From Madurella fahalii (lineage: Eukaryota > Ascomycota > Sordariomycetes > Sordariales), in NCBI GenBank assembly GCA_029876055.1, contig CM056876.1, positions 1,116,001 to 1,180,000 on the forward strand: a stretch of 64,000 bases of DNA. The letters are read 5' to 3'. Below the pieces are notes generated by a model. It saw only the letters and a list, made by a program, of their open reading frames with translations, made no database searches and was not told the origin of the DNA. Of this stretch, positions 21,597 through 32,554 are shown in pieces; positions within the stretch are counted from its first letter, which is position 1, and each line of letters starts with the position of its first letter. Both the position numbers and the translations under genes were made by a program.

Positions 21597-23523
21597 ATGG
21601 CATTATCCGCGCCATGGGCTTTGCCTTTGTTAGCCTCTCCTCTCCGGCAGCATCACCATTCGAATCAGTTACATACCCTGGACGGCAGCAGCGACAAACA
21701 GGTTTATAAGTATAAGCCACTAGGACCAGGATCCATCCGCTTGCTATACGTCCTACCTGGAGAGAACGAGGACCAAGACCTGCAAGGCGTGGTTGTCCAA
21801 GCCCCGCACACCCTGGAAAGGCGTGGATCAGGCGACAGTTACCGAGCGTTATCCTACGTCTGGGGCGCGGATGAGCGAACAGAAGAGCTGATCACGCCGG
21901 ATGGCCTCATCCACATCACTCCTTCGCTGAGCGCGGCGCTGAGACACCTACGGCAACGGACGATACCGATCATATTGTGGGCGGATGCCGTGTGCATCAA
22001 CCAGAGTGACAACGCCGAGAAAGCGCAGCAAATTCGGCTGCTGCCGACGATCTTTCAGAATGCCGAGTTCACCTATGCTTTTTGGGCAGGCTCTGATATG
22101 GAACGCTCTAATGACAGCGCTATAAAGATGCTGGCGCAAGTGCGAGCCAGTGCTAGACCGCAAGAACTCAGGACGAAACGAGATTTTGGGTCTGAAAGCG
22201 AATCTTCCGAGGATGAAGATTGGGCACCTGAGGAGCCGGAGCTGACGGTTAGGATTCCGCGGTCTTGGGGGGGACAAGGTTATGCCTCTCCCAGAGGACT
22301 CCGTATGGAGCTGCATCGAGGCGCTGTTTTCCTGCCAGTGGTTCCAACGCGCGTGGATTCTCCAGGAGACGGTGGCGTCGGCTGATTTGCTGGTGGTGTG
22401 CGGCCACTCACTGGTCAGCTGGAGCGGGCTCCAAATCGCGGTGGAGATTGTCCATCGTGAAGCCCAGGCCTCGGAACACGAGACAATGATCCGCATCAGG
22501 GCAAAGCTGGAACCGTTCATGGCGCTCGCGGCGCAGCGCGAGTGGGAGGCTCGGCAGCATCGCTGGGCATTAATTTCGCTCCTCGAGCAGTTCCGCCACC
22601 TGGAGTCGACGCTACGACGTGATCGCTTCTTTGCGCTGCTTGGACTGGCCTCGGACGCCAACGACCCCGAGTTTGAGCCCGACTATAACAGTCCCCTGGA
22701 AGCCATCGTGCTCAGATATGCCAGAGCGTTTGTCCGTCAGGGGAGGGGCATGCAGCTGCTCTACCGCGCGGGACTGAACGCGCACTCGCACCGCTTTCCG
22801 TCGTGGGTTCCAGACTGGACAGAACCGAGGCCGGATTGTCTCTATGAGTCCGACCAGAGGGCTGCCCTGTTTGACGCATGTAGGTCGCAAGAAGCGCAGA
22901 TTAGAGGGTCGGAGGATACGGATGAGCTGCATCTTGGCGGGTACGTGGTGGGCATTATTGCGCGCGTGAGCGCGGCGTCCAACACGGAGGCGGAGTGGAA
23001 GGAATACCTTACCGAGGTCGACGCCATGATTGACGAGGCGAGCCTGGCTGTAGTGTCAGACAATCGTGAGCATCTAAAGTGGAAGGTGCCCATTGCCGGC
23101 GTAGAGTATCCCAAATTCACCACCCTAGGGGCTGTCGGCTTGAAGCCGTCGTACGGGGCACTGAAGGAGTTTCTCAACATGGACGCCAACACGAGTAACA
23201 GGAGTGCTGGTGGCAGTAGCCCCTTAGCGGCGCACACGGCTTACCTTGCACGGGCGGATGCTGGCTCACTTCGCAAGCAGAGCGCGAGCTACACTTCTGT
23301 TCTCAAGGACATCGTGGCCGGATGGAGGTTTGTTGTAACGGAAAATGGGTACGTTGGCGTAGCGCCGCGGTTGGTCAAGGCTGGGGATACAATCACGGTC
23401 ATGAGAGGCGGACTGGTGCTGTTTGTGCTGTGTAAGAGTGAGGAGAGGCAGGGGGCTTTTAGACTTGTTGGGGAGTGCTATGTCTATGGGCTTTATGCAC
23501 GGCGAGGGGCTTGCATTGGATGA
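21597..23523 (+). pseudogene. second HET-domain gene, interrupted at a G7 run
   Basis: From an ATG at 21597 the first frame encodes a HET domain: SYRALSYVWGADERTEEL, ILWADAVCINQSDN, then EKAQQIRLLPTIF. After an acidic Ser/Glu stretch, the frame reads IPRSWGG at a run of seven G (22267-22273). With six G it would pass directly into the downstream frame, which gives KVMPLPEDSVW, then CQWFQRAWILQE, FPSWVPDWT and the late HET-protein motif ENGYVGVAPRLVKAGD, ending LVGECYVYG. Both halves are well conserved, so one base in the homopolymer is the only break seen. It is either a recent inactivating change, a slippage-prone switch, or a sequence error. A restored frame would give about 640 residues. 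Confidence 0.8.
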
Positions 23524-24162
23524 TGTTACGGAGCTGGAGTTTTGTCTTCATTGAACAGTTGGACATCCTAGGTAAGGGGGAACCAGGGTTTACCTGCCTG
23601 GTAAAACGTATATGATGAATGAGTGCTCAGTTTAGAGAAGATTGGGGTTGATGGAGGTACGAATTTAGAGGCTGATTTATATCACACCCCAGCTAAGGGT
23701 TGTTCAATAGCCTTGGGAAGACTGGAGTGAAGATATAGAGATTTCTCCCCTTCGCCCGGATTATGGGGCGAGTGCGAAATGGTAGGGCTACGTTTGTTTT
23801 AAAACGGACGTATCCGGATTCAGGAACGCTGCCGGCGGGATCCGATTTCTATCGGAGGGCACCCCGGCACAAAGTACAGCGAACGGCGCGACAAGATGAT
23901 ACACTAGAGCGATCACTATCTGTATCACTTTCTCCGACAGCCAGGTTTCGCGATCTCTCTAGAGTGACTAAGGTAGGCTAGCCTCTGAGCTTCAATAACA
24001 ATTCGACGCCGCTTTCCCTCCTCCGGATCAAGGTCACTACCTATTCCTCATCCCAACTGGCGAGCAGTAATACCTAGCAGATAACCCGCGGTTCACACTT
24101 CCTATCGAAAATACCGTATACATGTAGTCGCCAAACTCCTCTCCGCGGTCGTTCCCCACACT
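23524..24162. other. intergenic
   Basis: Region between convergent genes (HET gene on plus, metalloprotease on minus). No gene, RNA or repeat is recognised. Confidence 0.4.
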
Positions 24163-24800
24163 CTAGTACCACTGTGCCGGAGGCTCAAGCGTGTTGATCG
24201 GCAATCCCTTGTGTTTGTTCTTGCTGGAACCATAGAAAGCCCGCAGGTCGGCAAGGTCTCGCTTCTGCACGCGGTACTCTCTCAAGACGGCGTGATAGTT
24301 CATCACTGAATCCTCATTCTTTTTCCCCCAGGGCACAGAACGAGGCTCCCACTGAGCCACAAACTCGTGCCGCAGCCCTAGGGTGTGGCCAATCTCATGA
24401 GCCAAAACATTGGTGAGATACCTGATCCGATACACAAGGTGCGATCTTCCGCCGGTCCAACGTTTGGGAAGAACGAACTTGCCAAGATATTAGGGGCGTT
24501 ATTTGCCATGTCGGTGTATACGACCCTGAAGGGTGGCCTGGTGGTCTGGTGGCCAGGGCACGCATGCTTAAAGGCTACGCCCGCGTTTTTCCAAGCGTAT
24601 GTTGCTTCGGTCAGCTTAGCGGCAGCGTATGCGGCCAAGTCAGAATCCGGGAAGGTGTTGGTGCAGAAGGTATACCGCAAGGTCGAGCCCGCTACCCATC
24701 GCTGAATACTTGCACCCAAACCGATTCGAAGATGAGTGCTTTCTTGACTAGCAGGCGACTGCAAAGAGCATTGATAACACCAGCGGGCTGCTTGGGCCAT
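24163..24800 (-). pseudogene. zincin-type metalloprotease, one frame break
   Basis: The second half carries the full zinc-binding signature HEIGHTLGLRHEF (H-E-x-x-H-x-x-G-x-x-H-E), preceded by RYLTNVLA and followed by an SVMNYH Met-turn. This places it among metzincin-like metallopeptidases with a ZnMc-type catalytic domain. The first half, in another frame, has IGLGASIQRWVAGSTLRYTFC and a long helix, ending GPAEDRTL. The frames meet near 24436-24442, where one C appears to be missing, so the protein as written would lose the active site. No secretion signal is visible at the N-terminal ATG; an upstream exon is possible. The intact catalytic residues suggest a recent break or a sequence error. 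Confidence 0.72.
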
Positions 24801-26399
24801 GCTAGATAGAGCATCATATGGTTGGGGTGTTGGGCGTGGTCCCTTATCATTACATATATCTGGTGTTGGTGTTAGCAGGCCAACGTTAAAGCTACTGGGC
24901 TGTTAACAGGTGTGACAAGGTAAGGAGTGAATGTACCTCTCATGATGCCTGTCGAGCACGCGTGAAGATCGACGGAGAGAACTTAAGAATTGAAAGGGAT
25001 CTAGCGCTGTCCATCAGTGACGTGAAATTTTACCCGAAAAAGAATGGTTCTCTTCCGAGACCTATTCGCTTCCTAGCCTTTATACGGCTCAGCCCCCGCG
25101 TCCTATGAGGAGACACATCAGAGTGTGCAGTGTTGCCATGAAAACGGAGCCGGGAGCCATATCGGAGCTGCCATTGGTGTGTCTGACCGCCTTCCATGTT
25201 CCGCGTTTCTCGCACTTTTCTCACACACCGCTAATAATTTGCATCTCGTTGTTACCTCTAGCTTACACAGCCCATAGACCAATACGCCGTCGGTTTTCCG
25301 TGATGGGTTTCCAAATGGTGATTGCGTAAAACAAAGATGAAGCTCGTAACCTATCGCAACCATGTCGCTCAGCTGTGACACGGTGCAATTGCTGCTCTGC
25401 AATTGCGGTTCTGCGTTTGCAACAGGAGCGCATTTCTGCATGGGGCGCTGGACGATCTGCGGCTTCTTTCTTTAGGGCCCGTTTGGCTGCAATTCTCTCC
25501 AGGGTCGGATACCGAGGATCCAATCAGGTTCTGTCGATGCAGCCTAGAGCAGGCAGGGTTAGGTAAGGTAGGGTTTCCGCAGGGTTTGTAGCTATCGGTG
25601 AAAACCTCTACTTAAGTCCTGCTCGTTCACGGACAGGAATCTGATCTGTAATTTTTGTTCCTCGAAAGATCTAGTCTGTTTCTCTCTGACCGCACTCAAT
25701 TGCGTCGGGCTTTTGCACTCACGGCAGGCTGCTCCGCGCTAACTCAAAAAGTCGACGCGGGATAGTGTATATGAAGCGGCGGGAAGGACATAACGCCCTG
25801 TCCGTCGGGTACCAAATGGCCCGGATAATCACCGGACCGCGATGCCCTCCTTTGTGATTATCTGATGCCACGAGGCTCAGTCACTTTTACATTTCTTGGC
25901 AGCAGTTGCTGGCGACATATCAAGGGGTCGGCTGGCGCGGTTGGCCCTCTGTAGGGCTAGTCGCCGCCCGCATAAGTGCGAGAGATGCGAGATCGTAAAT
26001 AAGATGGCCACCAGCAAGTAAGATCGTTAATGGTGAAGAGGTAATGCCGACGGTAATACTACCTCGCGAGAAAAGGGGAGGTATCTTCATTGCCTGAGGT
26101 AGACTGTATAGCCCAGCGTTGGCAATTCCGAAATGCTGGTAGGCACCGTCATGACCTACAAAGGCCATTATGGTACCCAGCCGGACGTTTTAGTATTACC
26201 AGTATAGAAGCTATTGCCGGCGCTAGACAATACGGTCAACGTAGGGCAACATCACGACCGAGACCGCCCTGCTCCAGCTGGGTATATCGTCACTAGCAAA
26301 ACTGTCACGAAATGACCGCATTCACGACCGAGATAGTCTCAGGTGCTCAGACTCGCTCTGTGGTGGTTGATATGTACCCAATATGATTACTATATGTCT
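24801..26399. other. gene-poor spacer
   Basis: No gene is recognised. There are many short, overlapping open frames without motifs. The promoter of the metalloprotease should lie in the first few hundred bases. Base composition is unremarkable here but becomes repeat-like to the right. Confidence 0.35.
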
Positions 26400-27852
26400 C
26401 CTGTGCTCAACTTGCACACAAACGTTCCTATGAATCGTTCTTTCTATACCTTCCGCCCTTCAACAGCGCTGTTTTATTGGCAACACGATAGCAACAATCT
26501 GCCTTGATAACTAGGTCTTTTATACCCCCCCCTATAACAGCGGGCCCCAAGCCTATAAGCCATAGTTTTCTAGCCCGGAATAGAGATCCTTCCGAAGCCA
26601 TCTCTGGAGCTGCTTTACATCTACCTCTGTAGGGCGCACGCGGTCCAGTACAGAGCGGTACCGGCACGCTACAGGACAATGCAGTTGAAATCTATAGCGT
26701 AAACGACCATAACGATAACCGATCCGATACTTCTTTCCTGTCAATTAACGAGCTTCTAACTACAGTATATAAAAAGGTCGAATCCGGCAGTGATATCGGT
26801 ATAGGTGTACACCCGAAGTCCCTATCCCTAGATTAGTTATTATACTGATACACCGAATAGGAGATAATGTTGACGCCTCTTGTAGTACTAGTAATAACAA
26901 AAACGTAAAGAAGCCTTCGGACACTAGTAGAGCTGTTCTAGACAATAAATCTGTATCCGACTAGTAGTGCCAGAGACATAGCCCAGGGTGTTCTCCAGAG
27001 CCCTTATCTATCTCACCCGGGGCTCTACAAAAGAAGCCAGCCCAACTAGATCCAGCGAACTACACCACAGGTAAGCCAGGACAGGCACCTACTCCTGACA
27101 AAACTCTATACAATACCACCGTTCTAGAGACGACTAGTATCTCCCTTTCAAAACACAGGGCTAAACACCATAGCCATAGACTACAGCACGATCCTCAGCC
27201 CTCCGCAGAGTTATACAGAAAGACGTCTAATCGAGATAGCACTATATACCTTGACAACAACAAGTGGGATAAGCAGTTCCCTTATTCACACAAGGCAATA
27301 CAGCATCGTCTGCAAGCTAGACGTACCAACAAGAGTATATATAAGGCTACAGAACCTAATCAGCCGAAGCCTGTTCTAGAATCGTACAGTTGAGCCCAGA
27401 ATCCATATAGCACCGCCTAGCCTCAGGGTTAAAAACAGTAGCAGTCCGATAGCCGCCACCTCTCTCAGCACTCTGATCATTCCAATAACAGCGATCAGAC
27501 AAGCAATGCAGAACCCTATCTGTTACGTGTCAGAGGCCAGCACTGCAAAGCAGTGTCTGGGCCCACATCCCGTCAGGGATGACGGCCCAAGGGTCATCGC
27601 CTACGTCTATAAAGACCCCCCAGATTTGTCCCCAGAGGACCTTCACTGAATCAACCATCATCATATCTTACTTTGTCATAGATCATGCCAGTGTTCATGA
27701 AGTGCCTACCTCAGCGTCAAGGTTGACGCCCTTGAGGTCATCAGTTACGGGACCAAGACGGAAACCCCGTAACACTATCATCCTCTAGTTCCAAACGGCA
27801 GAGGAGGGCAAAACGAGGAGTGTTCTGCCATACCGCCACAAGCACAGGAGAG
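26400..27852 (+). repeat. decayed repetitive sequence, possible retroelement relic
   Basis: On the plus strand, long stretches read as protein-like sequence broken every few dozen codons by stops. Examples are DNHNDNRSDTSFLSINELL-like polar sequence and a segment PRVIAYVYKDPPDLSPEDLH near 27580-27650, which faintly recalls the start of an endonuclease domain of fungal LINE elements. TA-rich codons and stops are scattered through it, as expected after RIP. It ends directly against an LTR-like sequence at 27853. The identification as a retroelement relic is inference and weak. Confidence 0.3.
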
Positions 27853-28099
27853 TGTCAAAAGGATCAGGTGCTAGTCCAAAGGGTCAGGATCACAGGATCT
27901 AGTGCAGGAGCCAAGCTCATGTACTCTAGTCAGCTAAAGCAGGCTGACTGTGCCACTGTACAGACGTTATCCTGTACGGGTATCTCGTCTATAAAAGGAG
28001 CAAGCTCTCCAGCAGAGATAGAGAGCAGAGATGAAGATAAGACACACAAAATCCTGAACTGTCATTTCCCCACGATTCAGAGGTGCCGTGTTTCCGACA
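27853..28099 (-). repeat. LTR of family 1, no target duplication
   Basis: A 247-bp sequence beginning TGTCAAAAGGATCAGGTGC and ending GTGTTTCCGACA. It is the reverse complement of the LTR copies at 34781-35038 and 38821-39084 and shares their TGTC...GACA ends. Unlike those copies the five bases on either side differ (GAGAG and GCTCT), so this LTR may be one end of a rearranged or partly deleted element and not a simple solo LTR. Confidence 0.7.
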
Positions 28100-30868
28100 G
28101 CTCTCAACCTTGGACCTGTATTCTTCCATACTGGGATTGGCCATATCGCGGACGAGATCTGACAGGGCCAGGTTGCCAACATGTTTTTGGTCCACGTCCA
28201 CTATAACCATACGCATCGTACCCTAGAGGGGCCATCCATTTACCTGAGGGTGACACTCTCCCAGACTTGACTCAGTTTATACGCAACTTTAATAGGCACA
28301 AATGAGTCATAATCTAAATCCGCTGCATTCCTTCCTGGAAGAATTGGGTTTTGACCGCGAATACACGACATCATACGAGCATCGTACGGAATGCTCTAGG
28401 CAGCTAGTATTGGATGTATAGCCTTTGCAGAGGGTTCATTCTGAAGCTCATCTTCCGGGGCGCCATATCTGGATACTTGGGCTCACCAGTCGCCAAAAAT
28501 GGCGCTTGCGCCTGCATCACGGCCGTTTTGCACATGTCTCGGCGCCGCAGTGGATATCATGTGGCCATGAGTGGGAGCCGTGGCGGTGGCAGGGAAGGAC
28601 CGGATTTCCGCCAGACTCAGGGGTATAGATACCGCATTCCTTGGCATTTACCTTCCCAGTGGGCCCATTTTCACCCGTAATCATACGAATGGAAACACCA
28701 GCCCGATGGCTACCTACCTCGTGAGGCCCATCGCTCTATAACGAAGTATTTTCGCGATACTGGAATGTTCGAAGTGAACATTCCAGCCGTAAGCTGGAAA
28801 CAAACGTGGACAGTAAGGATGGATGGTATCGACAGCTCCCAATATCAAACTGCTGTCTAATACCTTCAGCCAGCCCCAGTCAAGACGAAGCTGAGCAACT
28901 CACCAATCAGCTTTTGAGGGCCTACCGCTTCAAGAAAGTTAGCCAGCGATGTACTTATGCAGCTTTCGTAGCACGACCAAGCCACCGGTGACGGGGTTGC
29001 CCGCCGTCCACTGATCTTCGGCCGTGGCGTCCACATTTGGCCTTTAGTGCCGTTGGGGCCTATACCGTGGCTTAATATTATTACCTGTAGGAAAGTGACC
29101 ACATGTATCATGGCTGACCATGTAGAACATCATTCCAGTTATTGAGCTATAAACTACTTGTCGCATGACATATTTTCAATTGTCATAGTTTTCTCCTTCC
29201 CTTTAACTTTGGTTAGGAGCCTGATCGTGACATAGCGTCGCACGTCGAGACAAGGAGCTAAGGATGGAGGGAGCTAATAACCATCTCGCCAGGAAGTTCC
29301 TTTCTTGCTGTTGCTCGTAATCGTAATGATTGCCCTTCTTTGGTCGGTGAGTAGAATGTGTATAATACAGTCATACCTCCTGGTTTCGATGTAAAAATTG
29401 TGAGTGGATGTACGTGCCTTTTTCATATACCGCGTCCTATATTGCACGTTCTGTGTCTGCGAATTGGGCTCAAGGCGTTACCTTAAACACCACACTACGC
29501 TACACCACTTCCTCCACGCCTATTCGTCACGGCTATGCCGCAATCGGAGCGCCTTGAGCGACCCCTTACTTCGACCCCTTCATTACCGCCTAACCACATA
29601 GCCATTGGCCATCACGGACGCACGACTTTGCCTCTCTTAAGTTTTCTCCTTTCCTTGCTCCACACTTCTCTCATTATGCCGACCTGGTTCCTCCCTCCCG
29701 AGCCAGGTGATGACGCCGCAAGCAGATGATACTATCAACAGCAAGATAAAGAACGTTGATTTCCGCTCCATTCAACCTTGAATACTCTCTCATCCCGACG
29801 CCCAGGAGCGGGGCTACTTAGTTGCCTGCTTTATCATTCACCCGGAAGTGATTCTTGTCATACCAAATAATCCATGTCCTCGCCAACCATCTCCACCTGT
29901 TACCCAGATTCAGTCTTCGAGCCTATCGCTGGCGTCTCCCGGTCCCGGATCCGGCCCACCATCATTCTTCCAACAATTTCCTGCCTGTTGTTGGCATGCA
30001 GGATGACTGGCCACCGGGTCCCTGAGAAGATTGGGATGACTAACCAATTACGGAACTATAATGCCTAATGCCTTAGCTGTACTTCGGAGCCTCTCACAAG
30101 CCTGTAGAGAATAAGGTGTGGTGAGTCTTCGTACCCAGCAGGCTTCCGCGTCGGGAGTGTGACGCACCTGAAGGGAAGAACCGGGCATCCTAGCGCTCCC
30201 TGCGACGCCATATTGAGGCCTCATCCACCTTTACTGGCGATAGCGAAATCATCACCAATTGACAGCTGAACTGGTTTTCTTGAGTAGTGGCAATTATATT
30301 TCTCTTTCCCTGTAATGCTCACAGTGCCGTTGTGGAACAAAGCCTTCAAAACCTAGGTGTACGTGTTAGAATCCTAGTTGTTATGCGGTTTGGTTAGAAC
30401 AGATTCTCACGGCTTATCCATTAGCAGCATCTGCGTTTTTTTAGAAGGCAAATTTAGCCGGGGAAGAGAGAAAATGGGCTTCTGGGCTTATTGGCAATCG
30501 TGGGTGCCCAGATTCGTCTCATATAACCAGGCTGTTTACGGACGATTTAGAGGAAAGCTTTCGACACCAGACCGCGATCACCGCTCGCGAAACAGGGCAG
30601 GCAAGCGCTTGTCAGAATATCCCAATTTTATCACTTGGAACTCCATGCCAGGAGGGCGGATTCCATCCCTACCTGCCATCTCGTGTGTGGCGCAGAGTCG
30701 GTACCTTTTTCTTGTGGGCCTCCAATGGGGTGACCGACCCCACCCTGTCGTCCTATGCTCCCCTCTTCTTTGCCCGTCTCAAAACCTGGCTTCACCCCGC
30801 GTCTCGAGCGGCAACCTGATTTCTACCGAACATCTGCAAAAACCCCGCCTGGTCCCAACAGTGTCCAA
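28100..30868. other. gene-poor spacer, repeat-like in the left part
   Basis: No gene is recognised. The left part is probably remnant repeat sequence next to the LTR. The right part includes the promoter of the short-chain dehydrogenase; the dehydrogenase frame is open upstream to 30755 but the conserved protein begins later. A perfect hairpin occurs at 28760-28786. Confidence 0.35.
28760..28786. repeat. perfect 11-bp stem hairpin
   Basis: CTGGAATGTTC, a five-base spacer (GAAGT), then GAACATTCCAG: a perfect inverted repeat with a tiny loop, in a gene-poor region. It may be part of a decayed element end. No function is assigned. Confidence 0.5.
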
Positions 30869-32076
30869 ATGGGGACCACCACAACAGTTGCAATCGCCGT
30901 CACCATCACCCTCATATTACTCACCTTCGGCCTCCCCCTTCTCCTCGCCGAATTCTTCCCCTGGCGCAGCTTATGGAAACAGAAATATGGCAGACCGACG
31001 GTGAACACAGCATCGTACAAGGGCAGAACAGCCCTGATCACAGGAGCCAATGGCGCGTTCGGATCGAGGGCTGCCAAGATATTTGCTCGTCGCGAAGTTG
31101 ACACGCTGGTTCTCGTTGACGTCAAGGATTGCACGGGCGTAAAGGAGCAGATTGAGTCAGAGCTCCGCAGCGAAGGAAATGAGAAGAAGGTGCCTAGGAT
31201 TTTGGTCTGGAAGGTCGACATGATGTCGTTCAAGGGCTGTCTGGAGCTGGCGAAGCGGCTGCGTGAGCTGGACTACCTCGATCATGCGCTGCTGACGGCG
31301 GGGATTCTCTCCTTTGATCGCAAGGAGTCGCCCGATGGTTGGGAAACCTGTAAGCTTTACCCCCCTCTACAGAGACAAGGAGATGCTCACTCTGTCCAGC
31401 AATCCAAATCAACTTCCTCTCAACAGCACTCATCGCCCTCCTCCTCCTTCCAGCCCTCAAATCCTCCCCCGGGAACCCCAACCCTCCAGTCCTAACCTTC
31501 GTAACCTCCTTCGGCGTCTACCCCTCCTCCTTCACCATGTCTGTCCCCAAACACGGCTCCTACCTCAAACGCCTCAGCAGCAACAAACCCGGCATGGAGC
31601 AAGCCCACCAGTACGGTCGCTCTAAGGCCTTGCTCCTCTACTTCGCTCGCGAGCTGGCTGCCCGCTCCGCAGCTCTAAATGTCACGATCAACAGTGCAGA
31701 CCCGGGCTCGGCTTGGACGCCGCTCACGAACCCGAACCGAGAGCAGTTTATTCCGAGGATGATTATGAAGTTTGCAGCGAGGGATCCGGATATTTGCGCT
31801 GTTGCGCTGGTCAATGGAGTCTCGGCGGGTGGGGAGGGACATGGGATGATTATACAGGATCTTGGGACTGCTGAGTAAACTGATTTCCTTATCTCCGCGG
31901 GATTGGCGGCTAGGTGCCTGACGACATGGCTGACGCAAAATGACAGATATCCCCCTTTCATGACGAGGAAGAGTGGACAGGTGGCGCAGCAAAGGGTTTG
32001 GGAAGAGACTAGAGAGGAGTTGGAGGCGAAGATTCCCGAGGTCAGGGATGTTTACAGAATGTTGGAGGCTGGGTGA
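30869..32076 (+). CDS. short-chain dehydrogenase/reductase, membrane-anchored
   Basis: Three exons with consistent phases: 30869-31349, 31400-31874 and 31947-32076 (introns of 50 and 72 bp), giving 361 residues. The N-terminus has a hydrophobic segment (TVAIAVTITLILLTFGLPLLL), so it is probably anchored to a membrane. The Rossmann loop is TALITGANGAFGSRAAK, followed by LVLVDVKD; the catalytic pair is Y-x-x-x-K in QYGRSKALLLYF, preceded by a TFVTSFG strand. The PG-like motif after the active site is INSADPGSAWT. The third exon supplies YPPFMTRKSGQ and a charged C-terminus that would be lost without splicing. The cofactor is presumably NAD(P)H; the substrate is unknown. The gene seems intact although it borders a transposon nest on its right. 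Confidence 0.85.
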
Positions 32077-32295
32077 ACATCCTGAACTGACACCAAATTT
32101 GCATGCTTCTGCTGTATCATTACGTCTGCTTCCGTCGCATGACTGACCCGAATTTTACGTCGTGTTGGCAGCTAGATCGTCTCCTGACAGTCTTCGCTTG
32201 TATCCTTACAGACAACAAATAACACAAAACGGGAAAGGTGCAAAGCAAAAAGACCATTGCAAATGTCGGGACCAGAGTGCGGTGCAGTGACTGTA
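32077..32295. other. spacer before transposon nest
   Basis: Downstream region of the dehydrogenase gene. It ends at the TA dinucleotide that forms the left target duplication of the outer transposon. Nothing else is recognised. Confidence 0.5.
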
Positions 32296-32297
32296 TA

Positions 32298-32431
32298 AGT
32301 TAACGTATCTACTTATCAGACACCCCACTTCTCAGACACCTATTCCCATACATAACCCTGAAAACCTAATGCTTAATGAAACCACAACCCTAAGCAGATA
32401 AAAATAAATTAAAAATATAAGAAGATATAAT
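32298..32431 (+). repeat. left terminal inverted repeat of outer element
   Basis: About 134 bp that matches the reverse complement of 38663-38795 with few differences, most of them transitions. It starts next to a TA dinucleotide and includes CCTATTCCCATACATAACCC and CTAAGCAGATAAAAATAAAT as shared landmarks. Confidence 0.75.
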
Positions 32432-32554
32432 GTATATTATCAGCGAAAGTGCCATATCACCGAAAGTTCCACTGATCCCACCAAAACGCATCTTCTACCT
32501 TTTATCCTACTTTCCATCGCAACATAATATACAGCAAAAAAACGACGAAGCTCA

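Noticed and set aside
29404..30068. Short plus-strand open frames of about 65 codons
   Set aside because: No conserved features, no splice structure, and composition like intergenic sequence.
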